A stretch of DNA of 64,000 nucleotides from Candidatus Bealeia paramacronuclearis (GTDB taxonomy: Bacteria > Pseudomonadota > Alphaproteobacteria > UBA9655): positions 248,001 to 312,000 of the forward strand of contig NZ_JAVHWZ010000001.1 in the NCBI RefSeq assembly GCF_035607555.1. Reading direction: 5' to 3'. Every line of letters begins with the position of its first letter. The stretch's first letter is position 1. The translations under genes were made by a program, and so were the position numbers. Below are positions 35,546 to 46,303 of this stretch, one piece after another. The notes under the pieces were generated by a model. It was not told the origin of the DNA. It worked only from the letters and a program-made list of their open reading frames with translations, and searched no databases.

Positions 35546-36022
35546 ATGAAGATTGGCACGAAAGAACGCTATGCCGTAATGGCTTTGATTGACCTAGCTC
35601 ACCACGCGCGGGATGAAAAACCTGTGTCCATTTCCGATGTGGCGTCTCGCCAATCCATCTCCATTCCTTATCTTGAACAAGTTTTTGTAAAACTGCGCCG
35701 GAAGGGCTTTGTGAAAAGTCAGCGCGGCCAAGCAGGCGGTTATTATTTATCACGGCCTCCTGCAGAAATTCGTATTTCCGACATTTTGGAAGCCATGGAC
35801 GCAAGTCTTCAGGCCACCCGCTGTTCCTTTGGATCCGGTGAGGGGTGTCTTCACGATAAAGGTCGTTGCATGACCCACGATTTGTGGGAGGGTCTTTCGG
35901 AAACTATGCATAATTATCTTAAGAATATTACGCTTTTGGATGTAGTGGAGGGGCAGCTGCCCCATCAAAAATCATGTGCTAAAAAAAGCTGCGATCAGCG
36001 CACGGTTGCGTGGATGGCCTAA
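35546..36022 (+). CDS. iscR: IscR, Rrf2-family iron-sulphur regulator
   Basis: 158 residues. A winged HTH (KERYAVMALIDLAHHA, SRQSISIPYLEQVFVKLRRKGFV, SQRGQAGGYYLSRPP) is followed by the cluster-binding region with Cys in CSFGSGEGCLHDKGRC, then MTHDLWEGL. It senses Fe-S status and should repress the operon it heads. Cys spacings (7 and 6) differ from E. coli IscR (5 and 5). An AGTTGA/TCAACT inverted repeat about 40 bp upstream might be its own site, which is speculative. It is 3 bp before the next gene. Confidence 0.95.
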   Translation: MKIGTKERYAVMALIDLAHHARDEKPVSISDVASRQSISIPYLEQVFVKLRRKGFVKSQRGQAGGYYLSRPPAEIRISDILEAMDASLQATRCSFGSGEGCLHDKGRCMTHDLWEGLSETMHNYLKNITLLDVVEGQLPHQKSCAKKSCDQRTVAWMA

Positions 36023-36025
36023 ATC

Positions 36026-37153
36026 ATGAATCAAAAATCAGAACCCATTTACCTTGATTACAATGCTTCAGCTCCCCTTTTGCCGGAGGTGAAAAGCGCC
36101 ATGATTTCGATGATGGACTTTTGTGGGAATTCAGCCTCCGTTCATACTCACGGTCGGAAAATTCGATCCTATGTCGATGTTGCCCGAAGGGAAGTTCTTG
36201 CGGATGTGGATGCCAAGGGTGCGCGATTGATTTTTACGGGAAGTGCAACTGAAGCCAACAATATGGTCCTTAAAGGTATTGTTGCAAAATCATTTGTGAT
36301 TTCTGCAATTGAACACGCCTCTCTTTTTCAAATCTCAGAAGATGTGCATCACATTCCTGTCGATGAAAATGGCATCGTAAAACTCTCAGCCCTTGAGCAA
36401 ATTTTAAGAACTCTGGAACCTCCCGCTTTAGTTTCTGTTATGCTTGTGAATAACGAAACTGGTGTGATTCAGCCCGTGGAAGAAGTTGTGCGCATTGCAC
36501 ATTCTTATAGTGCTATCGTACATACGGATGTTGTTCAGGCCTTGGGCAAGGTCCCTGTCTCTTTCCATGGCTTGGGTGTGGATGCGATGACGTTAGGTGC
36601 GCATAAGTTTGGAGGACCTCCTGGCGTGGGGGCTCTGATTATACACGATGGACTTAATTTCAAGCCGCTGATTACGGGCGGGGGACATGAGCAAGGATTT
36701 CGCGCAGGAACGCAAAATGTAATGCTGATTGAAGGCTTCCGAATTGCCCTTCATGAAGCAACCCAGAATTTTGAAAAATACCAACAACTCGGAATCTTGC
36801 GGGATCGTCTTGAAGGCGAAATTTTAAAAATTTGTCCAGAGGCAAAAATTTATGGCAGAGGAGCCAAGCGCGTTCCTAACACAACCGTTATTGCTATGCC
36901 TCATGTGTCTTCAGAAGTCCAATTGATGGCATTTGATTTGGCAGGCATTTCGATCAGCATTGGATCAGCGTGTTCCTCTGGAAAAGTGAAACCCAGTCAT
37001 GTTTTGAGTGCCATGGGAGTGCAAAATCTCCACCAAAATGGAGCCATTCGAGTGAGTCTGGGGTGGAATACAAAGCCTCAAGATATCGAAGTTTTTGTGA
37101 GCGAATGGAAGCATATTTATCAAGGAAACTTACAAAGGTTAGCTGTATGTTAA
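36026..37153 (+). CDS. second cysteine desulfurase (NifS/IscS-like)
   Basis: 375 residues, PLP-dependent aminotransferase class [15 protein letters not shown] at the N-terminus, the PLP Lys in [13 protein letters not shown] and the active Cys in [20 protein letters not shown] are present. It takes sulphur from cysteine. It is shorter and divergent from the IscS encoded next, an arrangement (two desulfurases in tandem) also seen in Rickettsiales-type isc operons. It overlaps iscS by 7 bp. Whether it supplies clusters or another sulphur pathway is unknown. Confidence 0.93.
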   Translation: MNQKSEPIYLDYNASAPLLPEVKSAMISMMDFCGNSASVHTHGRKIRSYVDVARREVLADVDAKGARLIFTGSATEANNMVLKGIVAKSFVISAIEHASLFQISEDVHHIPVDENGIVKLSALEQILRTLEPPALVSVMLVNNETGVIQPVEEVVRIAHSYSAIVHTDVVQALGKVPVSFHGLGVDAMTLGAHKFGGPPGVGALIIHDGLNFKPLITGGGHEQGFRAGTQNVMLIEGFRIALHEATQNFEKYQQLGILRDRLEGEILKICPEAKIYGRGAKRVPNTTVIAMPHVSSEVQLMAFDLAGISISIGSACSSGKVKPSHVLSAMGVQNLHQNGAIRVSLGWNTKPQDIEVFVSEWKHIYQGNLQRLAVC

Positions 37154-38361
37154 ATCGTCCCATCTATCTGGATTATCAGGCGACAACTCCGTGTGATCCT
37201 CGGGTTCTTGAAGTGATGCTTCCCTATTTTTGCGAGAAGTTTGGAAATCCACATTCGCGAAATCATGCCTATGGCTGGGAGGCGGAAGAGGCAGTTGAAG
37301 ACGCGCGCTCAAAAGTCGCTAAAGTTATTGGAGCGTCCCACAAGGAAATAATTTTTACAAGTGGGGCCACCGAATCTAATAACTTGGCGCTTAAAGGCGT
37401 GATGAAATTTTACGGTAAAGACAAGCCTCACATCATTACATGTCAAACGGAACACAAATGCGTTTTGAATACCTGCCGAGAGCTCGAACAAGGGGGATTT
37501 AAGGTTACCTACCTCAAAGTCAAACCCAACGGTTTAATCGATCTTAAAGATTTAGAAAGTGCCATCACACCGGAAACAGCGATTGTTTCGATTATGGCGG
37601 TGAATAATGAAATTGGCGTGATCCAACCCTTGCACGAAATTGGAAAACTCTGCCGTGAAAGGGGTGTTTTCTTTCATACAGACGCTGCCCAAGCGGTTGG
37701 GAAAATTCCCTTGGATGTTGAGGCGATGCAAATCGATCTTTTGAGTATTTCTGGTCATAAACTTTATGGACCCAAAGGTATCGGTGCGCTTTATGTGAGG
37801 CGTAAGCCAAGAGTGCGATTGCAGGCCCTGATCAGCGGTGGTGGACAAGAACGCGGTATGCGTTCAGGAACTCTTTCCCCTGCCCTTTGCGCAGGTTTGG
37901 GGGAGGCGTGTGCTATTGCGCAAAATGAGATGGTCCAAGAAAACTCTCACCTCATGAAACTGCGTGATCGATTTTACCAAGGGATTCTTTCTCAATTGGA
38001 AGAAGTCTATTTAAATGGAGATTTAGAAAAGCGCATTCCTGGAAATCTCAACATCAGTTTTGCCCATGTGGAAGGAGAAGGCCTCATGATGGGCATTAAA
38101 GATTTGGCTGTGTCCTCGGGATCGGCGTGTACATCCGCCTCCCTTGAGCCATCTTATGTTTTGCGGGCCTTGGGCGTGAATGAAGAAATGGCGCACACCT
38201 CTTTGCGCTTGGGATTTGGGCGATTTACGACGGAAGACGAAGTCGATCGTGCTGTTGAGGTAATTGTGCGGGAAGTTAAAAGACTACGCGAAATGAGCCC
38301 CCTTTGGGAAATGTTTCAAGACGGTATCGATTTGAAGTCCATTCAATGGGCGGAACACTAA
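37147..38361 (+). CDS. iscS: cysteine desulfurase IscS
   Basis: 404 residues. [35 protein letters not shown], the PLP Lys in [14 protein letters not shown] and the sulphur-carrying Cys in [15 protein letters not shown] are canonical. It supplies persulphide sulphur to IscU and to tRNA thiolation. The ATG overlaps the stop of the preceding desulfurase gene (ATGTTAA). The C-terminal [15 protein letters not shown] end is typical of true IscS. Confidence 0.97.
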   Translation: MLNRPIYLDYQATTPCDPRVLEVMLPYFCEKFGNPHSRNHAYGWEAEEAVEDARSKVAKVIGASHKEIIFTSGATESNNLALKGVMKFYGKDKPHIITCQTEHKCVLNTCRELEQGGFKVTYLKVKPNGLIDLKDLESAITPETAIVSIMAVNNEIGVIQPLHEIGKLCRERGVFFHTDAAQAVGKIPLDVEAMQIDLLSISGHKLYGPKGIGALYVRRKPRVRLQALISGGGQERGMRSGTLSPALCAGLGEACAIAQNEMVQENSHLMKLRDRFYQGILSQLEEVYLNGDLEKRIPGNLNISFAHVEGEGLMMGIKDLAVSSGSACTSASLEPSYVLRALGVNEEMAHTSLRLGFGRFTTEDEVDRAVEVIVREVKRLREMSPLWEMFQDGIDLKSIQWAEH

Positions 38362-38372
38362 GGAGAATAACC

Positions 38373-38765
38373 ATGGCTTATGCTGAAAAAGTAATCGATC
38401 ATTATGAAAATCCACGGAATGTAGGATCCCTTGACAAAGACGATCCTCGTGTGGGGACCGGTCTTGTGGGCGCGCCGGCTTGTGGGGATGTGATGAAACT
38501 CCAAATTAAAGTGAGTGATGAGGGCGTCATTGAGGACGCAAAATTTAAAACTTTTGGATGTGGTTCGGCTATTGCGTCAAGTTCACTTGTGACCGAATGG
38601 ATTAAGGGAAAAACATTGGAAGAAGCCTCTGCTATTAAAAATACAGAGATCGCACAGCATTTATCTTTACCTCCTGTTAAGATTCATTGTTCTATGCTAG
38701 CAGAGGACGCAATTAAAGCGGCCATATCCGATTTAAAAACAAAAAACCAACGAGCTGCTGCTTAA
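38373..38765 (+). CDS. iscU: iron-sulphur scaffold IscU
   Basis: 130 residues from ATG 38373 (AGGAG 7 nt upstream). Ligand Cys lie in GAPACGDVMKL, TFGCGSAIASS and KIHCSMLAEDA, and the chaperone-recognition LPPVK motif for HscA is present. It assembles [2Fe-2S] clusters from IscS sulphur and hands them on with HscB/HscA. Confidence 0.97.
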   Translation: MAYAEKVIDHYENPRNVGSLDKDDPRVGTGLVGAPACGDVMKLQIKVSDEGVIEDAKFKTFGCGSAIASSSLVTEWIKGKTLEEASAIKNTEIAQHLSLPPVKIHCSMLAEDAIKAAISDLKTKNQRAAA

Positions 38766-38766
38766 A

Positions 38767-39108
38767 ATGATACCGTCCAAGGCCATTCTTACTATCACAG
38801 ACTCTGCCGCCGAGCGGGTCAAAGCTCTGCTTGCAAGCCGGGGAAAGCCGTCTTATGGCGTGCGTATCGGTATTCGGACAAAGGGATGCTCTGGCCTTTC
38901 CTACACCCTCGAATTTGCCGATGAGAAAAATCCTTATGACGAGGAGATAGAAGACAAAGGCGTTGTGGTTTTAGTGGATCCAAAAGCGACAATGTTTTTG
39001 CTAGGTACAGAAATGGACTACGTTGAAGAAAAACTCTCCTCCGGATTTACATTTAAAAACCCGAATGAAAAGGGGCGTTGTGGGTGTGGAGAGTCGTTTC
39101 ATGTTTAG
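38767..39108 (+). CDS. iscA: A-type iron-sulphur carrier IscA
   Basis: 113 residues. HesB/IscA fold with Cys in TKGCSGLSYTLEF and the C-terminal CGCGESFHV. It carries clusters to target proteins. The ATG follows the iscU stop by 1 bp. A palindromic element separates it from hscB. Confidence 0.95.
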   Translation: MIPSKAILTITDSAAERVKALLASRGKPSYGVRIGIRTKGCSGLSYTLEFADEKNPYDEEIEDKGVVVLVDPKATMFLLGTEMDYVEEKLSSGFTFKNPNEKGRCGCGESFHV

Positions 39109-39118
39109 ACTCTCCTAT

Positions 39119-39179
39119 CGTCATTCTGAATTTATTTCAGGATCTTTTTTCGAGATGGTGAAACGAGTTCAGTATGACG
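39119..39179. repeat. dispersed palindromic element, copy C, inside the isc operon
   Basis: About 61 bp whose ends CGTCATTCTGAA and TTCAGTATGACG pair with one mismatch. It contains GAAACGAGTTCAG, related to the cores of copies at 28139 and 31940. It lies in the iscA-hscB gap and may fold in the operon mRNA. Confidence 0.75.
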
Positions 39180-39213
39180 GCGTAGGGCAAATTGGAAACA
39201 CGGAGTGCTACTC

Positions 39214-39729
39214 ATGACTTCCCAAAATCCCTATACACTTTTAGAACTCGAGCCTACCTTTGCAATTGATATAAAAACGTTGGATCAGCAGTATTTCAAA
39301 TTACAGCGGCAATTTCATCCTGACCGTTTTGCGCAGCATACGGAGGAGGAAAGGAAGGTTACAGAAAATCATTCATCTCTCCTGAATTATGCGTATCAAA
39401 ACCTTAAAAGGCCCATCGAGCGTGCAAAATCTTTGGCACAACTTTTAGGGCATGAAATTGAAGTCTTAAGATCTTCTGAAACGATTTTGGTAGAAGCTAT
39501 GCACTGGCGTGAGCGTGTGCTTGTCACAGAAGTAGGCTCTTCGGATTTAGATACACTCTCTCAAGAGCTTCAGCAGGACATGAGCGCATGTCTTGATGCA
39601 ATTGATTTGGCTTTTATGACACGTGATTTTTCGGCTCTTTCCCCCCTTGTAACAAAGCTTTCTTTTTTGGAGAAGGTCGCTCAGGATATTAAAAAGAAGG
39701 GGCAAATTAATGTTACTCCAAATTTCTGA
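39214..39729 (+). CDS. hscB: co-chaperone HscB
   Basis: 171 residues from ATG 39214. A J-domain with FHPDRF (HPD motif) and a C-terminal helical IscU-binding domain. It brings IscU to HscA and stimulates its ATPase. It overlaps hscA by 20 bp. Confidence 0.94.
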   Translation: MTSQNPYTLLELEPTFAIDIKTLDQQYFKLQRQFHPDRFAQHTEEERKVTENHSSLLNYAYQNLKRPIERAKSLAQLLGHEIEVLRSSETILVEAMHWRERVLVTEVGSSDLDTLSQELQQDMSACLDAIDLAFMTRDFSALSPLVTKLSFLEKVAQDIKKKGQINVTPNF

Positions 39730-41521
39730 GCCGGGACAAAGTCCTGAGCCTCATGCCAAAAAACTGGCTTTAGGTATTGATTTGGGAACAACTCACTCCG
39801 TTGTTGCTCTCTTGAAAGAGGGGGAAGTCAAGGTGATTGAAGAAGATGGAAAGGCCTTGATTCCCTCAATCGTAGGGCTTCTTGAAAATCACATTGTTGT
39901 GGGAAATGAAGCGCTTCAGACATCTTATCATTTGAGTTCAATTAAGCGCTTGATGGGGCGAGGGGCTCAAGATGAAATCGTTCAGAAGTTCCCAAATGTT
40001 ATCACCTCTCAAGAAGACACCATTTTGAAATTAATGCTGGGTGATCGACAATTAACGGCGATTGAACTTTCTGGGGAAATTTTAAAGCATTTAAAATGTT
40101 TGGCAGAAGAGGCACTTTCAGCCTCGATTCAAGATGCCGTCATTACCGTTCCGGCTTACTTCGATGATGGTGCGCGCCAAGCAACAAAAGACGCTGCAAA
40201 ATTAGCAGGTCTTAACGTCTTACGCCTGGTGAATGAACCCACAGCAGCAGCCTTAGCTTATGGTTTAGACAAGGGCGTTCAAGGCATTTATGCGATCTAT
40301 GATTGGGGAGGTGGTACTTTTGATTTTTCATTACTGCGCCTTGAAGACGGTATCTTTCAAGTTTTAGCTACTGGTGGGGATCTCAATCTGGGGGGAGACG
40401 ATGTTGATTGGGAGATTTTAAAATCTCTTATTGAAGAAGATCCAACCTCATTATCCCCTCTTGAACTCCAAAATGCACTTTCCAAAGTCAGGCGTACGAA
40501 AGAACTTCTGTCCGTAAGTGAATTTGCAGAATGTAAATTTAAAATCGGAAAGACCCTCCACGAAACGGAGCTTACCCGAATTGAATTGAATCGCATTGCA
40601 CGACCTTTTGTGAGCCGGACGCTTAAAATTGCAGAGCAAGTTTTAGAGGCCGTTGAACTTAAACCTCAAGATCTTCAAGGGATCGTTTTGGTGGGGGGGT
40701 CTTCGCGACTTAAAATCGTAAGTGCTATGATAGAGTCTCAATTTTCACAAACGCCTTTAACTGATATTGATCCAGATCTTGTGGTTGCCATGGGTGCCGC
40801 ACAACAAGCTGCAAATTTGATGGGTGAGGGAACATCTCTTCTTTTAGATGTGACCCCGTTGTCTTTAGGTATTGAGACCTTGGGCGGCATTGTGGAAAAA
40901 ATCATCCCCCGAAATTCGCCAATTCCCTGTGAAGTTTATCAAGATTATACGACCTATGTGGATGGACAAACCGGCATTTCAATTCATGTGGTTCAAGGCG
41001 AACGTGAGCTTGTCAATAATTGCAGGTCTCTTGCCCACTTTGAGCTCAAAGGATTGCCAGTGCGGCCGGCAGGTCATGTCAAAGTCCGCATTGACTTTCG
41101 TATTGATGCCGATGGTATTTTAAAAGTCAGAGCTTCAGAAGATACCACTGGCATCGTCCAAGAAATTAACATCAAACCGTCTTATGGACTTTCTGAAGAT
41201 CAAATTCGAATGATGATTGAAGAAAATTGGAGGCAAGGTGCCAAAGATATGGAAGAGCGTCTTTTTATTGAGACCAAAATTGAGGCACTACATCTTATTG
41301 ATGATATAGAAAAAGCTCTGCTCAAAGACGCAGCGCTTTTGAGTGATTTGGAAGTTTTGGCGATTAGAGTCGGAATTGAAGATCTCAAATCCGCAATTAC
41401 TTCGTCTCATCGTGGCCAAATCTTAAAAGCCCATGAAGTGCTTGAATCCTTAACCGAAGATTTTGCGGAAAAACGTGTCCGCGCAGCCCTTGAAAAGGTT
41501 TCTGTATCCTCCTCACTTTAG
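39710..41521 (+). CDS. hscA: Fe-S cluster chaperone HscA (Hsp70)
   Basis: 603 residues. Hsp70 ATPase domain with [47 protein letters not shown], and [14 protein letters not shown], followed by the substrate-binding domain ([22 protein letters not shown]). It drives cluster release from IscU with HscB. Length and position identify HscA over DnaK. Confidence 0.96.
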   Translation: MLLQISEPGQSPEPHAKKLALGIDLGTTHSVVALLKEGEVKVIEEDGKALIPSIVGLLENHIVVGNEALQTSYHLSSIKRLMGRGAQDEIVQKFPNVITSQEDTILKLMLGDRQLTAIELSGEILKHLKCLAEEALSASIQDAVITVPAYFDDGARQATKDAAKLAGLNVLRLVNEPTAAALAYGLDKGVQGIYAIYDWGGGTFDFSLLRLEDGIFQVLATGGDLNLGGDDVDWEILKSLIEEDPTSLSPLELQNALSKVRRTKELLSVSEFAECKFKIGKTLHETELTRIELNRIARPFVSRTLKIAEQVLEAVELKPQDLQGIVLVGGSSRLKIVSAMIESQFSQTPLTDIDPDLVVAMGAAQQAANLMGEGTSLLLDVTPLSLGIETLGGIVEKIIPRNSPIPCEVYQDYTTYVDGQTGISIHVVQGERELVNNCRSLAHFELKGLPVRPAGHVKVRIDFRIDADGILKVRASEDTTGIVQEINIKPSYGLSEDQIRMMIEENWRQGAKDMEERLFIETKIEALHLIDDIEKALLKDAALLSDLEVLAIRVGIEDLKSAITSSHRGQILKAHEVLESLTEDFAEKRVRAALEKVSVSSSL

Positions 41522-41584
41522 CTTGGCAAAGGGGGGAGACTCAGTTATACACTCCTCATGAATTTCTAATTTTGGAGGTTTTTT

Positions 41585-42439
41585 ATGGATATTCTAACGG
41601 TTGATTATCGTAGTCCTGATGCGGCAAAACTCTTTGCAAAATCATTACACGAAACCGGGTTTGCCGTTATGAAAAATCATCCAATTCCTTATGAGCTGGT
41701 TCAAAAAGCTTTTGAGATTTGGGCCGGATTTTTTGCCTCTGCCCATAAAACAGATTTCATGTTTGATGCTACAAAAGCAGGGGCTCAAGACGGTTATTTC
41801 CCTTTTAAATCGGAAAATGCAAAGGGCTACGACAAAAAAAATCTTATGGAGTTTTTCCACTATTATCGTTGGGGAAAATTACCTCCTGAAGTTACAAAAG
41901 AAACAGTTGAGCTTTTCAATCAAATGGAAAAGTTGGGTACAGAAATCCTTGGGTGGCTTGAGGCTGGCCTTCCTGAAGGTATTCGGAGTCAGCTTTCGAT
42001 GCCCCTTCAAGATATGGCAAAGGGAAGTGATATTTCGTTATTCCGCATTATTCACTACCCCCCTATTGCAGATGATGAAGAACCCGATGCCATGCGCTCG
42101 GCTCCTCATGAGGACATCGACCTTCTTACCATTTTGCCAGCCGCCTCAGCGCCAGGACTCCAGGCGCGAGATTTGGAAGGTAATTGGCATTCCATTAATT
42201 GTGACCCCGGTCAATTGGCCTTTAATGCGGGTGATATGCTGCAGATGTGTACGAAGGGCTATTATCCCTCAACGACGCATCAAGTCATTAATCCAGAGGA
42301 CGAAGATGCGCGGAAACCACGTTTCTCGATGCCTTTCTTTTTTCATCCTCATGACTATGTGAGATTGTCTGAAGACTATACTGCCTTTGACTATCTTGAG
42401 GAACGTCTGAACGAGTTGGGCTTGAAAAAAGCTGTTTAA
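41585..42439 (+). CDS. isopenicillin N synthase-like Fe(II)/2-oxoglutarate oxygenase
   Basis: 284 residues. The jelly-roll core has metal ligands in APHEDIDLLTIL (HxD) and TTHQVINP (second His), and a downstream RFSMPFFFHP that fits the co-substrate Arg of the family. The N-terminal DILTVDYRSPDAA...HETGFAVMKNH region is also typical. It would use Fe(II), O2 and probably 2-oxoglutarate to oxidise an unknown small molecule or peptide. GGAGG lies just before the ATG. It sits between hscA and fdx, an unusual guest in an ISC operon. Confidence 0.87.
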   Translation: MDILTVDYRSPDAAKLFAKSLHETGFAVMKNHPIPYELVQKAFEIWAGFFASAHKTDFMFDATKAGAQDGYFPFKSENAKGYDKKNLMEFFHYYRWGKLPPEVTKETVELFNQMEKLGTEILGWLEAGLPEGIRSQLSMPLQDMAKGSDISLFRIIHYPPIADDEEPDAMRSAPHEDIDLLTILPAASAPGLQARDLEGNWHSINCDPGQLAFNAGDMLQMCTKGYYPSTTHQVINPEDEDARKPRFSMPFFFHPHDYVRLSEDYTAFDYLEERLNELGLKKAV

Positions 42440-42467
42440 TTTTTATTGAGTCAGTAAGGAGTATTCC

Positions 42468-42806
42468 ATGCCAAAGATGATTTTTATAAAACCCGATGGA
42501 GAGCGCGTAGAAGTTGATGCGCCATTGGGACTTTCCATTCTTGAAATTGCCCATCAAAATGCCGAAAAAATTTATCTTGAGGGCGCGTGTGAGGGCTCCT
42601 TAGCGTGTTCCACATGTCATGTTGTGGTTGATCCTGAATGGTATGAAAAACTTTCCGAAGCCACCGAAGATGAAGAAGATATGTTGGATTTGGCATTCGG
42701 TTTGACGAAAACTTCACGCTTGGGTTGCCAAATTATTATGACACCAGAGCTGGATGGCATTGTTGTCAAATTACCCGCTGCGACAAGAAATATGCTTGTC
42801 GATTAA
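42468..42806 (+). CDS. fdx: [2Fe-2S] ferredoxin of the ISC system
   Basis: 112 residues, adrenodoxin type. Cluster Cys lie in [16 protein letters not shown] and RLGCQIIM. It supplies electrons for cluster assembly on IscU. TAAGGAG lies upstream of the ATG. A candidate electron donor is the NADPH-ferredoxin reductase encoded at 17804. Confidence 0.96.
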   Translation: MPKMIFIKPDGERVEVDAPLGLSILEIAHQNAEKIYLEGACEGSLACSTCHVVVDPEWYEKLSEATEDEEDMLDLAFGLTKTSRLGCQIIMTPELDGIVVKLPAATRNMLVD

Positions 42807-42884
42807 ATTTATAAAACATTAGTAAATTCTTTACTCCTCCTTTGTCATAATGCGCTCATCACATTGTGTTGAAGGAGGTTAATT

Positions 42885-43919
42885 ATGACAGGTCTGCTCG
42901 CCAACAAAGAAAGTGAGATTTTTATGGAATCTCTTCCTCTTGAACTCTCGAATGCCATTGATCGTGAGCTTGCACCCTTGCATCCAGATCGTTTGCGGGA
43001 TGCCTGTTTTGAGCTTTCTAATCGCTATTCGCGTGAGAGTGTAAAGGGCCCTTTTATTACCACCACAGAACATCGACACGCCTATATTGCAGCACGCCTT
43101 CCCGCAACGTATGGTGCTATGCGGCAGATCTTTCGCCGGATTGAAGCCCATAAAAAAAATGTGAAATCGATTCTGGATTTAGGATCAGGTGTGGGGAGTA
43201 TTGCCTGGGCCGCAAAAGACGCTTTTCCGAAATTAAAATCCGTGATGCTTGTTGAAGAAGATCTCGAACTTTTGAGATTGGGGCAATACCTCACAGACAT
43301 CCACCTTGATCCCTTGCAACTGTCTTGGTGTCATGAAAATCTCATTGAACAAGAAGGGTTTCCTGTTCATGACGTTGTGACGATGTCTTATGTATTAAAT
43401 GAGCTCTCTCCTCATGACCAACTGGTGCTTTTAAACAAAGCTTATTTGGCAGCAGATCAACTTTTGATTTTGGCAGAACCTGGAACCCCTCAAGGATTTG
43501 CAAATATATTAAGAGCACGAGAATTTCTGATCAAACAAGGTGCTCACGTTCTGGCTCCTTGCACCCACAATAATACGTGCCCGTTGGCCCAAGCTTTTCA
43601 TGATAAAAAAGATTGGTGCCATTTTTCGGTGCGAATCCCCCGCGGAAAATATCACCGCAGGGCCAAAGCCGCAGCCCTTCCTTATGAGGACGAAAAATAT
43701 AGTTATCTTGTGGTTTCTCCCATGCCTTTGCCGACGCCGCAATCTCGGATTATCAAAAGTCCTATCCTCAATACAGGGCATGTAATTTTGGATCTTTGTG
43801 ATGAAACGGGAGCACACAGAAAAACAATTTCCAAAAGCCAAGGTAAAATTTATCGTGCGGCTCGAGATGCGGAATGGGGAGATGCACTCAATCCTTCTGA
43901 TTTTGAGGGAAAAGAGTAA
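42885..43919 (+). CDS. Rsm22/METTL17-family methyltransferase-like protein
   Basis: 344 residues with a strong GAAGGAGG site. A SAM-binding Rossmann core (SILDLGSGVGSIAWAA) is followed by a Cys-containing region (LAPCTHNNTCPLAQ, then DWCHFSVRIPR) and a KYHRRAKAAALPYEDEKYSY end, as in Rsm22 proteins of small ribosomal subunits. The mitochondrial relatives (METTL17) bind a [4Fe-4S] cluster with Cys in this region and act in small-subunit assembly. Its place at the end of the ISC operon fits an Fe-S-dependent ribosome assembly factor. Confidence 0.9.
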   Translation: MTGLLANKESEIFMESLPLELSNAIDRELAPLHPDRLRDACFELSNRYSRESVKGPFITTTEHRHAYIAARLPATYGAMRQIFRRIEAHKKNVKSILDLGSGVGSIAWAAKDAFPKLKSVMLVEEDLELLRLGQYLTDIHLDPLQLSWCHENLIEQEGFPVHDVVTMSYVLNELSPHDQLVLLNKAYLAADQLLILAEPGTPQGFANILRAREFLIKQGAHVLAPCTHNNTCPLAQAFHDKKDWCHFSVRIPRGKYHRRAKAAALPYEDEKYSYLVVSPMPLPTPQSRIIKSPILNTGHVILDLCDETGAHRKTISKSQGKIYRAARDAEWGDALNPSDFEGKE

Positions 43920-43991
43920 TGACTAAGAGGCTTGCTTCCAAGGCGTGAATAAGGAATAGTAGCGCTTCACTTTGTGAATATGAGGACCATT

Positions 43992-44762
43992 ATGAAATTC
44001 AAGGCAATTTTTCAAAGTATCGTATGCGTTTTGCTCCTGTCTTTGGGCGGTTGTGGCGAGAAGAAGAAGGATCCGAATGCGCCTTACATTGTCATGACAT
44101 CTCCTGATAATCCGCCTTTTGAGTATGTCGACACCTCTTCAGGATCTGAAAAAATCGTAGGCTTTGATATTGAGATGATGAATAAAATTGCAGATCATTT
44201 AGGATGGAAAATTGAGGTCGTTCCCGCGGACTTTGCTTCTTTGATTCCAGCCATTCAATCGGGACGTGCGGATATGGTTATTGCAAGTATGGTCCCTACA
44301 CCTGAGCGAGAAAAGAGTGTTGATTTTTCGACGCCCTATTATCAAAATTCACCAGCCTTCCTTATTCGCAAAGGGGCAACCATTCAAGGTGTTGCAGACC
44401 TTACAAATCGTCAAGTGGGCGTTCAATTAGGAAGTACGCATGAACAAGCGGCAAAAAAATTGAGCAATAATAACGAAATTTTCAATGTCTTAAGTTTGAC
44501 CCGCATTGGTGATCTTGTTCAAGAACTCAAAACTGGTCGAATTGATGCGGTTTTAATTGAAAAGCCTGTGGCAGAAGGTATCATCGCCAATAATCCTGAT
44601 CTTGCAGTCATTGATGCCACGGATGTGCAAGCTGAATCCCCAGCCATTGCATTTCCAAACGGTTCCCCGCTTGTCGTCCCTGTGAACAAAGCCATTGAGG
44701 AATTGAAAAGTACCGGCGTTATTGAGAGTATGGCTAAACTTTGGTTTAGTGATCACAAATAA
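43992..44762 (+). CDS. polar amino-acid ABC transporter, substrate-binding lipoprotein
   Basis: 256 residues from ATG 43992 (GAGGA 6 nt upstream). A lipoprotein signal (LLLSLGGCGEKK, Cys in the lipobox) leads to an SBP_bac_3 domain: PPFEYVDT, VGFDIEMMNKIADHLG, MVIASMVPTPEREKSVDFSTPY, VGVQLGSTHEQAA. It binds a polar or basic amino acid and delivers it to the permease that follows. The ligand cannot be fixed from sequence alone. Confidence 0.92.
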   Translation: MKFKAIFQSIVCVLLLSLGGCGEKKKDPNAPYIVMTSPDNPPFEYVDTSSGSEKIVGFDIEMMNKIADHLGWKIEVVPADFASLIPAIQSGRADMVIASMVPTPEREKSVDFSTPYYQNSPAFLIRKGATIQGVADLTNRQVGVQLGSTHEQAAKKLSNNNEIFNVLSLTRIGDLVQELKTGRIDAVLIEKPVAEGIIANNPDLAVIDATDVQAESPAIAFPNGSPLVVPVNKAIEELKSTGVIESMAKLWFSDHK

Positions 44763-44780
44763 GAAAGTCCTAACGTTACC

Positions 44781-45437
44781 ATGATCTTGCAATTTGAAAG
44801 AATTTTACCTTCAATTCCTTATATTTTGGAGGGAGTTCAAGTCACCTTATTTTATACGGTGACGTCGCTGACATTGGGATTTTTTCTCGGAATTATTTTA
44901 GCTATGATGAAGGTGGGGTCTTTCAAAATTCTCCAACTTTTTGCCCAATTTTACACTTCTATTTTTCGAGGCACTCCGCTTCTTTTACAACTCACGCTCA
45001 TCTATTTTGCCTCCCCTGAGATTACGGGATACAAAATTTCGGCGTGGGAAGCCGGTGTTCTTGCGTTTTCACTCAATTCTGGAGCTTATGTTTCCGAAAT
45101 TATCCGGGGAGGAATTTTGGCTGTGGATCGGGGGCAAACAGAGGCGGCACTTTCTTTGGGTGTATCTTATTTTTCTATGATGAAAGATATTATTCTTCCG
45201 CAAGCCATTAAAAATATTCTCCCAGCCCTTGTAAATGAGGCAGTGAATCTTTTAAAAGAATCGGCAATGGTTTCGGTGATTGGTGGCACAGATATTTTAA
45301 AACGCGCCAATGTGGTCGCCAGTGAGAAATATATTTATTTTGAGCCACTTATTGTTGCTGGCGCTCTTTATTATGTACTGGTCATGATTTTGAGTAGCCT
45401 TGCAAAAATCCTAGAAAGAAAGATGGCACGTTCATGA
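44781..45437 (+). CDS. polar amino-acid ABC transporter, permease
   Basis: 218 residues of the HisM/GlnP type with about five membrane helices. [14 protein letters not shown] and the EAA-loop segment [20 protein letters not shown] plus [16 protein letters not shown] are typical. Overlaps the ATPase gene by 4 bp (ATGA), indicating coupled translation. Confidence 0.94.
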   Translation: MILQFERILPSIPYILEGVQVTLFYTVTSLTLGFFLGIILAMMKVGSFKILQLFAQFYTSIFRGTPLLLQLTLIYFASPEITGYKISAWEAGVLAFSLNSGAYVSEIIRGGILAVDRGQTEAALSLGVSYFSMMKDIILPQAIKNILPALVNEAVNLLKESAMVSVIGGTDILKRANVVASEKYIYFEPLIVAGALYYVLVMILSSLAKILERKMARS

Positions 45438-46156
45438 TTCGTCTGGAGAAAATCACAAAATCATTTGGTGCTCATCACGTCCTCAAGAACGTCTCAGGAC
45501 AGATTTCTCATGGCGAAGTGGTGGCCATCATTGGCCCCTCAGGATCAGGAAAATCAACATTGTTGCGCATGATGAACGGGCTTGAAAAACCAAGCTCAGG
45601 ACGCCTTTTGGTCGATGGAGAAGATCTCACCTCTAAAAAAATGGATATTCAAAAGGTCCGGACTCGTGCGGGCATGGTATTCCAGCACTTTAATCTGTTT
45701 CCTCATATGACTACTCTTGAAAATGTAAGCTATGTGCCTCAAAAAGTAAAAAAACTTAGCCGTGATGATGCAGAAGAAAGAGGACGAGTTCTTTTAAATC
45801 GAGTGGGCTTAAGCGATAAAACGGACATGTATCCGCCAAGGCTTTCAGGAGGGCAAAAGCAACGGGCTGCGATTGCCAGGGCGCTTGCCATGGACCCTGA
45901 GATTATGCTTTTTGATGAGCCTACTTCGGCTCTTGATCCTGAGATGGTCAAAGAAGTTTTAAATGTGATGCAAACGCTTGCGCACACCGGTATGACTATG
46001 GTCATTGTAACGCATGAGATGGGCTTTGCTCGAGAGGTTGCAGATCGGGTTTGGTTTTTAGATCACGGCGAACTTTTAGAAGATGCGTCTTCCAAAGCTT
46101 TTTTTGAATCCCCGAATTCCGATCGCGCAAAGCAATTCTTAGAAATGGTCCTTTAA
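45434..46156 (+). CDS. polar amino-acid ABC transporter, ATP-binding protein
   Basis: 240 residues. Walker [16 protein letters not shown], signature [15 protein letters not shown], Walker [15 protein letters not shown] and switch [16 protein letters not shown], close to GlnQ/HisP. It energises the importer encoded by the two preceding genes. A weak GAGGT/ACCTC hairpin follows at 46189-46203. Confidence 0.96.
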   Translation: MIRLEKITKSFGAHHVLKNVSGQISHGEVVAIIGPSGSGKSTLLRMMNGLEKPSSGRLLVDGEDLTSKKMDIQKVRTRAGMVFQHFNLFPHMTTLENVSYVPQKVKKLSRDDAEERGRVLLNRVGLSDKTDMYPPRLSGGQKQRAAIARALAMDPEIMLFDEPTSALDPEMVKEVLNVMQTLAHTGMTMVIVTHEMGFAREVADRVWFLDHGELLEDASSKAFFESPNSDRAKQFLEMVL

Positions 46157-46303
46157 CTTTTTGTTTTTCATTGTTTTTTTATGAAGAAATTGAGGTTTGG
46201 ACCTCGCTTTCTAAAAACCCTCCACGCTTCAACATATCTGATATGTCTCTTCTCTCAATGCGTTAGAAATTTTTTTGAGAAGGGGCATTGACGTGCGATT
46301 GTA

